From the NCBI GenBank assembly GCA_021405325.1, contig QWII01000007.1, positions 198,634 through 262,633 of the forward strand: a DNA stretch of 64,000 bases, written 5' to 3'. A program made the position numbers and the translations under genes. This document shows, piece after piece, positions 46,243 through 54,181 of this stretch. The notes below the pieces were generated by a model, which did not search any database, was not told the origin of the DNA, and saw nothing but the letters and a program-made list of their open reading frames with translations. How positions within the stretch are numbered: the stretch's first letter is position 1; each line of letters begins with the position of its first letter. Origin of the DNA: Caldilinea sp. CFX5 (GTDB taxonomy: Bacteria; Chloroflexota; Anaerolineae; Caldilineales; Caldilineaceae).

Positions 46243-46791
46243 ATGAAAGTTCGCAGAGTTGTTACTGGTCATACGCCAGATGGTAAATCCACCATTGCGA
46301 GTGATGAGGAAGTGGAAGCAACCACCGTTGCTTTGAAACCTGGTCTGAAGCATCACCGCTTATGGGGCGCTGACATGGCGCCAACGTTCCCCAATAATGG
46401 CGCGCCGCAGCCGATGCCGGCCTTTTTCCCACCGGTTGGCGGTTTCAGGTTTGGCCTATTTACACTACCGCCAGAATCGGTGGCAACAGCAGTAAATGTT
46501 CCACTGGAGGTTGGGCTTCAGGAAGTGGAAGAGAAATTGCCGGGTATGTTAGCTGTCCATGACCCGGATGGCTCGGGCATGCACACCACCAACACCGTTG
46601 ATTTTGAATACATCATCTCTGGCGAGGTTTGGCTTGAGTTAGATGATGGGGTAGAAATCCATCTGCGGGCGGGGGATACGGTGGTGCAGAATGGCACCCG
46701 CCACAACTGGCACAATCGGGCCACGATCCCTTGCCAGATGGTACTCTGTATGGTTGGCTCCCAGCGCTCGGTAAGAAAGGAAAGAGCGTAG
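46243..46791 (+). CDS. Cupin-domain protein
   Basis: 182 residues. The cupin barrel is in the C-terminal half: GMHTTNTVDFEYIISGEVWL and GDTVVQNGTRHNWHNRA, which give the metal ligands His, Glu and His. The N-terminal 90 residues are an extension common in cupins tied to aromatic or ring-opening metabolism. AGAGAGG precedes the ATG. It starts right after repeat B copy 3. Confidence 0.82.
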   Translation: MKVRRVVTGHTPDGKSTIASDEEVEATTVALKPGLKHHRLWGADMAPTFPNNGAPQPMPAFFPPVGGFRFGLFTLPPESVATAVNVPLEVGLQEVEEKLPGMLAVHDPDGSGMHTTNTVDFEYIISGEVWLELDDGVEIHLRAGDTVVQNGTRHNWHNRATIPCQMVLCMVGSQRSVRKERA

Positions 46792-46887
46792 TATGAACCG
46801 TCACCCATAACAGGAGCCGAACGCGCTTTTTACAGGAATCAGGCTTTTTTGTCGGTGCTGGGATACACATCTCAATCGGAGGTCTCC

Positions 46888-47307
46888 ATGCATCAATCAA
46901 AACAGATCGGCGGGCTGGTCGGTCCCACTATCGTAGCCATGATCCTTTCGGAGTTCCCGCTGGTTCAACCCCATCTTTACGATGCGCAAATTCCACCGGT
47001 TGTATACCTCTCGGGTACTTTGATGTTTGTCGGCGGACTGGCCGTCGTTCGTACACACAATCTTTGGGTGCGGAACTGGCCTGTGTTGATCACGCTTTCA
47101 GGATGGTTCTTTCTGCTGCTTGGGCTTTTTCGCATGTTCTTGGCCGGCGCCTATCTGCAAGGTTCGACGAACACAAGTGCAACAACCTTTATGGTCTTGG
47201 AAGTCGGACTATTGGTTGTCGGGTTAATCATCACTTTCCAATCATACCGTAAAGCCCTTTGCACCTCTTTTGTCGCGTTTGCCATTCGGCGGAAAGACGG
47301 GTTATGA
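46888..47307 (+). CDS. Small membrane protein, four helices
   Basis: 139 residues from the ATG at 46888, which has GGAGGT 5 bases upstream; a longer frame from 46849 is less likely. Four hydrophobic segments, beginning IGGLVGPTIVAMILSEFPLV, then YLSGTLMFVGGLAVVRTHN, WPVLITLSGWFFLLLGLFRM and FMVLEVGLLVVGLIITF. It resembles small predicted membrane proteins without known function. Confidence 0.72.
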   Translation: MHQSKQIGGLVGPTIVAMILSEFPLVQPHLYDAQIPPVVYLSGTLMFVGGLAVVRTHNLWVRNWPVLITLSGWFFLLLGLFRMFLAGAYLQGSTNTSATTFMVLEVGLLVVGLIITFQSYRKALCTSFVAFAIRRKDGL

Positions 47308-47434
47308 TTAGGGCATACATCTGGGAGTGCCAAGCTATGTGCGAATGATCTCATGGATCAGCGCAGGCACTTCTGGCGCATTTCGCTGCTTGTTCCCAGC
47401 ACGATGGGATTGGGTAGCAGAAAGTGACGGATGC

Positions 47435-50170
47435 ATGTCTGACCTGTTGTTGACGACCAAAGTCAGCTTACCCCTCTTGCGCCGTAGCTTTGTCCCCCGA
47501 AAAAAGGTGTTCCGGCACTTGCAGGAGGGCCTCCAGGATGGGCATTTGCTCACCCTGGTGTCCGCGCCGGCGGGGTATGGCAAGACGACCACCATTCGCC
47601 TGTGGGTGGCGGAAGTCGGCTACCCCGTGGCATGGGTTGCGCTGGAAAAAGCCGACAACGACCTCAAACAATTTCTCACCTACGTGTTGGCCGCCCTGCA
47701 ACGGGCCGAGGACGATTTTGGTCAGGCCGCGCTGGAAGCGGTCGAGAACAGCACAGAGATCAACCCGCAACGCATCCTAAGCTCGTTGATTCACGATCTG
47801 CTGGACCTCACGCATCCGCTCATCCTGGTCTTGGAAGAGTATCATTTGATCGAAAACCCGCAGATCGACCAGTTCATTGAGGCGCTGCTCAACCAGGCGG
47901 TGGCGAACCTACACCTGGTCATTGCCACGCGTGAAGATCCCAGTCTGCCCCTCACCCGCCTGCGGGCCAGGAACCAACTCACGGAAATCCGGGCGGCGGA
48001 TCTCAGCTTCTCGCTGACCGAAGCTGGCGAGTTTTTCGCTAATGTGATGGGGATCAACCTGCCCCAGCGGGAGCTAGCCATTCTCAAAGAGCGGACCGAA
48101 GGCTGGGCAGCCGGGCTGCAACTGGCGGCCTTGTCGTTGAAGGAGAGCGCCGACCCCACCCGCTTCGTCGAGGCGTTTCGCGGTACTCATCGCCACATCC
48201 TCGATTACCTGATCGAAGAAGTCATTGACAGCCAACCAGAAGAAATCAGAGCGTTCCTACGCCGGACCGCCATCCTGGAGCAACTCTCGCCCGCCCTCTG
48301 CGCTGCGGTGACCGGTGAGCAAAAGAGCGCACACTACCTCCATTACCTCGAAACTAACAATCTCTTCCTCGTCGCCCTTGATGAGGAGCGCACCTGGTAT
48401 CGCTACCATGCGTTGTTCGGTGAACTGCTCCGTAACCAGCTCTTGCAAGCCGAACCAGACCAAGCGGCCACGTTGCACGAACGCGCCGCCGAATGGTATC
48501 AACAACATGGCTTTATCCAGCCCGCGGTTGAACACGCCTTCCACTCGGCGAACGGCGACGCGTTGGCCAACTTGCTCGAGCAAAATGCCCTGCCCATGCT
48601 CTATCAGGGGGAAGTCGCGACGGTGGTGGGTTGGTTCGACCGCTTGCCGGCAACGCTGCTACACACCTCCCCCCAGCTTTGCATTGATAAGGCGTGGGCG
48701 CTGGCGTTGCTGCAACGGCAGACGCGCATGGCAGAGGTCGAACAGGCGTTACAGGCCGCCGACCACGCCCTAGACCGGATCGCTGCGGATGAAGCGCTGC
48801 GCAATCTAGTGGCCGGTCACACAGCAAGCATCCAGGCATATCTCTTGCAGACACCGGCGTTGGCTGGTGAAACGCCCCAAACACGGATCGCGACTTCCCA
48901 GCGCGCCCAGCAGCTCTTGCCGGAGAGCGAAAGGGCCATCCGCAGCGTCAACGCCTTGAACATCGGTCATGGCTATTCAGCGCTGGCCGATTTGCCGGCG
49001 GCAGAGCGGGCGTTTCAACAGGCATTCGAGGACGGGATCGCTAGTGGGAATTTCTACGCCGCCATCTACGGCCCGATCAACTTGATCGCGCTCGCCCTCG
49101 TCAAAGGAGAGTTGCCGGATGCCTTGGCGTCGTGCGCGACCAATATCGACCGTTTCAACCGCCTGTTGGCCGGTCAGCGCTTCCCACCCATCGGCGCCCT
49201 CCACGTCCTCAAAGGCAGCATCCTCCTGGAACAAAATCGCCTGGCGGAAGCGGAAGCGGAACTGATGCAGGGGTTGAGTCTCATCCGCTGGACCGGCGAG
49301 TATGAAGCCTATGTCGAAGGCCATGCTGCCCTAGCGCGCTTACGGTGCAGCCAGGGTGACGCCACAGGAATGGCGGAAAATCTGCGCACCCTCGAAGAGA
49401 CCCGACCAGAGGTTGCCCTCTATGCCCAGGCGTTACGCCATCGGTTGACGGCGCACCGTTGGGCAGGTGACAAGATCAGCCTGGAGGAGGCGCGTCGCTG
49501 GTTGACACAGCCGGCCATTCGCTTCGATCACCTACCCGATATTACCGCTATTGATCCGCTGCACAGAATCTATTTCCAGACCTATCTGTGTGCAACTCAC
49601 ACGCTGGTCAGGGTGGCGGCGCGCAATGCTCCGGTTGAACCATTGCGGGATGTTCATACCTACCTTGCCCGTCAGGAAAAGTTTGCCGAAGCTCATGGGT
49701 TGGTCGGCTGGCTGGTTGAGCTTTGGCTGGTGCGGGCCTTGCTCTATCAGGCGGAAGGCAACGGGGCAGAGGCGCGCCGTCTACTGCGGTTGGCCTTGCG
49801 CGCGGCGGCTCCGCGGGGCTATTGCCGCCTTTTTCTGGATGAAGGCGACCTCCTGCGCCCGCTCTTAGAGTCCAGCGAGCTGCGCCTGCACGACAGCGAT
49901 CTCACCGCCTTTGTCCAGCGTCTGCTGGCGGTCATGCCCACCGTGCCGGCCAAGCACGCAAGCACCCCGGTGGACGAAGAGCGCTTGAGCGACCGGGAAC
50001 TAGAGGTCTTGCGCCTCTTGGCCGCCGGACAGAGTTACAAAGAGATCGGCCAGCAACTTTTCCTCAGCCTCAACACCGTCCAGTTTCATGTCAAGAATAT
50101 CTACGGCAAACTGGGCATTAACAAACGGGTGCAGGCCATCGAGCAAGCCCGCGCCCGCCATTTGATCTGA
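47435..50170 (+). CDS. LuxR-family MalT-like STAND regulator
   Basis: 911 residues from the ATG at 47435, which gives the usual family start MSDLLLTTKVSLPLLRRSFV; a frame 36 codons longer is open but not family-like. Walker A is LVSAPAGYGKTTTIRLW (about 41-57), and LILVLEEYHLI is the Walker B region. A long TPR-like sensor follows (about 400-820). The C-terminal LuxR helix-turn-helix is LSDRELEVLRLLAAGQSYKE and LSLNTVQFHVKNIYGKL. Such proteins bind an inducer and ATP, then activate promoters. The following lipoprotein and hydrolase genes are possible targets. Confidence 0.9.
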   Translation: MSDLLLTTKVSLPLLRRSFVPRKKVFRHLQEGLQDGHLLTLVSAPAGYGKTTTIRLWVAEVGYPVAWVALEKADNDLKQFLTYVLAALQRAEDDFGQAALEAVENSTEINPQRILSSLIHDLLDLTHPLILVLEEYHLIENPQIDQFIEALLNQAVANLHLVIATREDPSLPLTRLRARNQLTEIRAADLSFSLTEAGEFFANVMGINLPQRELAILKERTEGWAAGLQLAALSLKESADPTRFVEAFRGTHRHILDYLIEEVIDSQPEEIRAFLRRTAILEQLSPALCAAVTGEQKSAHYLHYLETNNLFLVALDEERTWYRYHALFGELLRNQLLQAEPDQAATLHERAAEWYQQHGFIQPAVEHAFHSANGDALANLLEQNALPMLYQGEVATVVGWFDRLPATLLHTSPQLCIDKAWALALLQRQTRMAEVEQALQAADHALDRIAADEALRNLVAGHTASIQAYLLQTPALAGETPQTRIATSQRAQQLLPESERAIRSVNALNIGHGYSALADLPAAERAFQQAFEDGIASGNFYAAIYGPINLIALALVKGELPDALASCATNIDRFNRLLAGQRFPPIGALHVLKGSILLEQNRLAEAEAELMQGLSLIRWTGEYEAYVEGHAALARLRCSQGDATGMAENLRTLEETRPEVALYAQALRHRLTAHRWAGDKISLEEARRWLTQPAIRFDHLPDITAIDPLHRIYFQTYLCATHTLVRVAARNAPVEPLRDVHTYLARQEKFAEAHGLVGWLVELWLVRALLYQAEGNGAEARRLLRLALRAAAPRGYCRLFLDEGDLLRPLLESSELRLHDSDLTAFVQRLLAVMPTVPAKHASTPVDEERLSDRELEVLRLLAAGQSYKEIGQQLFLSLNTVQFHVKNIYGKLGINKRVQAIEQARARHLI

Positions 50171-50200
50171 ACGCGCCGACCCACATATTCGCCGTCCATA

Positions 50201-50300
50201 AAACCACATATTTATCTGCTGCAGAACCACATGACCATGCGGTTCTTTTTTTTGCCCGTGGTCATAAAATAGCAGTGTAATCGCCTTGCTGAATGAGAAG
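50201..50300 (+). repeat. Terminator-bearing repeat, family D, copy 2
   Basis: Same order as at 36731: CATATTTATCTGC, a terminator stem AGAACCACAT/ATGCGGTTCT (50223-50246, one mismatch) with loop GACC and a long T-run to 50253, then GCCCGTGGTCATAAAATAGC. It lies 30 bases past the LuxR stop, so it ends that gene's transcript. Confidence 0.9.
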
Positions 50301-50390
50301 AAGGTTGGGCAGTCCCTGCGGCTTACCCACCTTTCAAGCAATGCAAGTATGAACCCAATGGACACTATTGGCAAGAAGGAGGAAAACACC

Positions 50391-51107
50391 ATGAAGACCA
50401 GCTTTCTTTGGATCGGCCTCGTACTCGTAGGCGCGCTGTTGTTTGTCAGTTGCAATTCTGCGTTGCGCGTGGACACATTGCACACCGAATCCCAAACGGT
50501 CGAACTGGGAGATGACGCGTCGGTGCGCGTCGAGATCAACATGGGGGCTGGCGACCTGGCGTTGGCGGGCGGCGCACAGAAGCTGCTGGAAGCCGACTTC
50601 ACCTACAACGTCGCCAAGCTCAAGCCCGCGGTGAAGTATAGCGATGGCAAGCTCGTGGTTTGGCAACCGGAGGCCGAAGGTCTGCCCAACCTGCGCAACA
50701 TTACCAACTTCCGTAACGAGTGGGACCTGCACCTTCAGGATCAGACACCCATGGATCTGCGGGTGGAAATGGGGGCCGGGAACAGCAATCTGCATCTGGG
50801 CGGTCTGCCGTTGACCGGGCTTGACGTCACCTTGGGGGCCGGCACCAGCACCCTCGACCTGAGCGGCGACTGGGGGCATGACCTGAACGTTGCCATTGAG
50901 AGTGGCGCAGCGAATGTCAACCTGCGGCTGCCCAAGGACATTGGCGTCCGCGTTGAGGTGGATGCCGGCCCCACCATTGTTGACGCCCCTGGCCTAACGC
51001 AGGATGGGAATGTCTACACCAACGCCGCCTATGGCGTGTCCGCCGTGACGTTGCAGGTCAAGATGCAGGCCGGTATCGGCTGGATCAACCTGGCAGTCGC
51101 TGAGTAG
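50391..51107 (+). CDS. Lipoprotein with toast-rack/LiaF-like beta domain
   Basis: 238 residues from the ATG at 50391, which follows AAGGAGGAAAACACC. A signal helix ends in LLFVSC (lipobox, Cys about 21). Then come repeated beta-strands with INMGAGDLALAGGA, VEMGAGNSNLHLGG and LGAGTSTLDLSGDW, the pattern of toast-rack (DUF2154) and LiaF C-terminal domains. Such domains sense envelope stress or bind membrane partners. It precedes the hydrolase by 74 bases. Confidence 0.75.
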   Translation: MKTSFLWIGLVLVGALLFVSCNSALRVDTLHTESQTVELGDDASVRVEINMGAGDLALAGGAQKLLEADFTYNVAKLKPAVKYSDGKLVVWQPEAEGLPNLRNITNFRNEWDLHLQDQTPMDLRVEMGAGNSNLHLGGLPLTGLDVTLGAGTSTLDLSGDWGHDLNVAIESGAANVNLRLPKDIGVRVEVDAGPTIVDAPGLTQDGNVYTNAAYGVSAVTLQVKMQAGIGWINLAVAE

Positions 51108-51181
51108 TGTCTGCTCGTTTTGCAGAGTTCAATAACAACGGCTTGAGGAATAGGCGCATTTAATCGCCAAAGGAGCGAACA

Positions 51182-52957
51182 ATGTGGACGCAATACACAG
51201 TAGAGCAAGCGTTGGCGCAGCAGGAACGAATGTTGGCTGAAGCAGCCAAGGTACGGCTGCTGAAATTGTTACCGCAAGCGCAACGCAACCCCTGGCAGAA
51301 AGCGGTACGCACACTAAACATCAATCAGCTTTGGGTGGTCCTGGTGCTGTTGACTGTACTCCTGTTTGTCGGCTGTGGCGCCAAGGATGCCCCACTTCCC
51401 GTTGTTCCGGAGGGCGCGCAAGCGGGAGATCTGGTCGATCTAAAACCCTGCACCTATCCGGCTGGCAAGATTGAGTACGCTGCCGATTGTGGCACGCTGG
51501 TTGTGCCGGAGAACCGCAGCAACCCGAGCGCCCGGTTGATCGCCCTACCCGTGATTCGCGTGCGCGCCCTGAGCGATAGCCCGGCCGAACCCATCTTCTA
51601 CTTCCAAGGCGGGCCGGGTGGCACCAACCAGCATTTCCAGTATCTTGACGGACTGGTCGACGACCACGACTTCATCCAGGTCGGTTACCGGGGTGTGGAT
51701 GGATCCGTGATCTTGGACTGCCCGGAGATCGCGGAAGCGATTCGCACCGCGCCGGGGGCCCTTCTGGATGCTGCAGCGCTGGACGCTTTCGCCGATGCCA
51801 GCGCTCGCTGTGCGACGCGGCTGGGGGCCGAGGGCGTCGATCTGGCCAGCTACACTATGACCGCCGTCATCGACGACATGGAAGCCGCTCGCGCCGCTCT
51901 CGGCTATGACCGCATCAATCTGCTGGGCGAGAGTTACGGCACCCGCCTCGAGATCCTGTACGAACGCATCTATCCTGCGGTCCTGCACCGCGTGATCATG
52001 GTAGCTGTCAATCCGCCCGGACACTTCGTTTGGGAGCCGGCGGCTATCGATGCGCAGCTTGAGGACTATGCGGCGCTGTGCGCCAAGGATGCCGTCTGTA
52101 GCGCCCGCACCGACGACCTGATAGCTTCGCTGCGCAACGTCAGCGCGAACTTCCCCAAGCGCTGGCTGATCTTCCCCATTGATGCCGGCGGCGTGAAGTT
52201 GCTCAGTTTCTCCATGCTCATGGAGAGCACCCAGCCGCCAGGGGCGCCGGTGCCGTTGTCTGGGCCGGCCATGATTGATCTGTGGTTGGCGGCGGAAGAG
52301 GGCGATGCCAGCGGCATGGCGCTGATCACGATGGCCCGCAGCCTGCTAGCCAACATGGCTGTCTACGGCGATTTGCTGGCCAAGGGTAGCAGCGGCGGAG
52401 ACTTCGCCAGGCACGCTGCCGATTACCGGACGGCGCTGAATCCGCCAGGTGCCATCCTGGGCTCGCCAGCTTCGCTCTTCCACTCGGCGCTCGGCGCCGG
52501 GTGGAAAAGCCAGCTCATCCCCGAACAGTACCTTCCACTGCAAGCCAGCGACGTGGAGACGCTGCTGGTGAGCGGCAGCATCGACTTCTCTACCCCGCCG
52601 CAGTTCGCCACCAAGGAACTGCTGCCGTATCTGAGGAACGGCGAGCAGGTCATCCTGCGGGATTTTGCGCACACGGAAACCTTTTGGAACAGGCAGGCAG
52701 CGGCGCGCACGCACCTGCTGACGACCTTCTACCGCACTGGCGAGGTCGACGACTCGCGGTATACGTACGAGGCGGTGGACTTCGACCAGGGGATCGGGTG
52801 GCCGGGATTGGCCAAGGTCCTGCTGGGCGCCGCACTGGCGGTCATCGTCTTGTTGACCGTGTTGGTATGGTTGGTTGTCCGGCGCGTATGGCGGCGTCGA
52901 GCGATCGAAAGTCCAACGGTCAAGATAGCACCGGAGCCGAGGTTGAAACCGCGATGA
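51182..52957 (+). CDS. Membrane-anchored alpha/beta hydrolase (S33/TAP-like)
   Basis: 591 residues. A soluble Gln/Leu-rich start (1-47) is followed by a membrane helix with LLFVGC (about 50-65), a hydrolase core, and a second helix near the C-terminus (about 545-567). YFQGGPGGTNQ forms the oxyanion loop; S251 lies in LLGESYGTRLE; Asp and His are in SGSIDFSTPP and RDFAHTETFW. The family includes proline iminopeptidases and tripeptidyl aminopeptidases. It probably trims peptides or esters outside the membrane. A decayed paralog of its C-terminus is at 36920. Confidence 0.85.
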   Translation: MWTQYTVEQALAQQERMLAEAAKVRLLKLLPQAQRNPWQKAVRTLNINQLWVVLVLLTVLLFVGCGAKDAPLPVVPEGAQAGDLVDLKPCTYPAGKIEYAADCGTLVVPENRSNPSARLIALPVIRVRALSDSPAEPIFYFQGGPGGTNQHFQYLDGLVDDHDFIQVGYRGVDGSVILDCPEIAEAIRTAPGALLDAAALDAFADASARCATRLGAEGVDLASYTMTAVIDDMEAARAALGYDRINLLGESYGTRLEILYERIYPAVLHRVIMVAVNPPGHFVWEPAAIDAQLEDYAALCAKDAVCSARTDDLIASLRNVSANFPKRWLIFPIDAGGVKLLSFSMLMESTQPPGAPVPLSGPAMIDLWLAAEEGDASGMALITMARSLLANMAVYGDLLAKGSSGGDFARHAADYRTALNPPGAILGSPASLFHSALGAGWKSQLIPEQYLPLQASDVETLLVSGSIDFSTPPQFATKELLPYLRNGEQVILRDFAHTETFWNRQAAARTHLLTTFYRTGEVDDSRYTYEAVDFDQGIGWPGLAKVLLGAALAVIVLLTVLVWLVVRRVWRRRAIESPTVKIAPEPRLKPR

Positions 52958-53047
52958 AATTTGGAGGGCTATAGGCTCTCTCTGCTCGTTCAGCAGTGAT
53001 TTGCAGATAGTCGCGCATGTGTCACTGCACAGCCTGGGAGGAAATCT

Positions 53048-54013
53048 ATGAAAGCGATTGTATGTACAAAATACGGTCCCCCTTTAGAGGTTCTGCAACT
53101 CAAAGAGGTGGAAAAGCCCATTCCCGCGGACAATCAAGTGTTGGTAAAAGTTCACGCGGCGTCCGTAAACAAAAAGGACCTGGCTCCCATACGAGGCGCT
53201 TGGCTGGCCCGCCTGCTGGGTACAGGGCTGCGAAAACCCAAATGCCAGATCGTTGGTGATGACATCGCCGGGCGGGTTGAAGCGGTTGGCAAGAATGTCA
53301 AGCACTTTCAGCCGGGTGATGAAGTGTTCGGGACGACAGATGGGGCTTTTGCCGAGTATGCCTGTGCGCGTGAAGATCTGTTGGTGTTGAAACCGGCCAA
53401 CATGAGCTTCGAGGAAGCGGCAGCCGTGCCTATTGCGGCCATCACCGCGCTACAGGGTCTGCGCCAAGGGCAGATTCAGCCTGGACAAAAAGTCTTGGTC
53501 AATGGCGCCTCGGGGGGTGTAGGTACGTTTGCAGTGCAGATCGCCAAGTCGTTTGAGACTGAAGTCACTGCCGTGTGCAGCCCGCGAAATTTGGAGCAGG
53601 CGCGCGCAATGGGGGCAGACCGCGTTATTGATTATACTCAGGAGGATTTCACCCAGAATGGGCAGCGGTATGACCTGATCATCGCCGCCAACGGAGATCA
53701 TTCGATGTTAGCATATCGCCGTGCATTGCGCCCTCAGGGGATCTGTGTGGTGATTGGCGGTTCGTTGGCGCAAATTTCTCAAGCCCTGCTCCTCGGCCCA
53801 TTGCTTTCCAAGCTGGGCAGTCAAGAACTGGGTTTTATGGGGATCGCCAAACTGAACCAGCCGGATTTGGCTTTCTTGAAGGAGCTGCTGGTAGCCGGCA
53901 AGCTCAAACCGATCATTGACCGGCGTTACCCGTTACGTGAGACGGCTGAGGCGATCCGCTATCTGGAAGAAGGGCACGCGCGCGGGAAAGTGGTCATCAC
54001 GTTGGGCGACTGA
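53048..54013 (+). CDS. Medium-chain dehydrogenase/reductase (quinone-oxidoreductase-like)
   Basis: 321 residues. The MDR fold is plain: MKAIVCTKYGPPLEVLQL, KVHAASVNKKDL, GDDIAGRVEAVGKNVKHFQP, and the NADPH site VLVNGASGGVGTFAVQIAK. The zinc-binding Cys set of alcohol dehydrogenases is absent, so it belongs with quinone oxidoreductases or related enone reductases. GGGAGGAAA precedes the ATG. The substrate is not evident. Confidence 0.9.
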   Translation: MKAIVCTKYGPPLEVLQLKEVEKPIPADNQVLVKVHAASVNKKDLAPIRGAWLARLLGTGLRKPKCQIVGDDIAGRVEAVGKNVKHFQPGDEVFGTTDGAFAEYACAREDLLVLKPANMSFEEAAAVPIAAITALQGLRQGQIQPGQKVLVNGASGGVGTFAVQIAKSFETEVTAVCSPRNLEQARAMGADRVIDYTQEDFTQNGQRYDLIIAANGDHSMLAYRRALRPQGICVVIGGSLAQISQALLLGPLLSKLGSQELGFMGIAKLNQPDLAFLKELLVAGKLKPIIDRRYPLRETAEAIRYLEEGHARGKVVITLGD

Positions 54014-54061
54014 GCGCAGGCGTTAGATCGCCTGTTGTCAAGAACCATAGAGGAGGAAAAG

Positions 54062-54121
54062 ATGGAAAACGCCTATTGTCCACTCTGGGCAAGGTGTCTA
54101 CTTTGTGTTCTTGATCCTTGA
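54062..54121 (+). CDS. Short frame with strong ribosome site; remnant or leader peptide
   Basis: 19 codons (MENAYCPLWARCLLCVLDP) after a very strong GAGGAGGAAAAG site. In the next frame over, the same DNA reads VHSGQGVYFVFLILELVLGL before a stop, which looks like the end of a small membrane protein. A 1-base frameshift in an old short gene would explain both. It lies between the MDR and M28 genes. A real 19-residue product is possible but unsupported. Confidence 0.3.
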   Translation: MENAYCPLWARCLLCVLDP

Positions 54122-54181
54122 GCTGGTATTGGGTTTGGCGTAACCGCATTGGCGACAGTGAAGGTAAAAGGGGAAAAGAAA

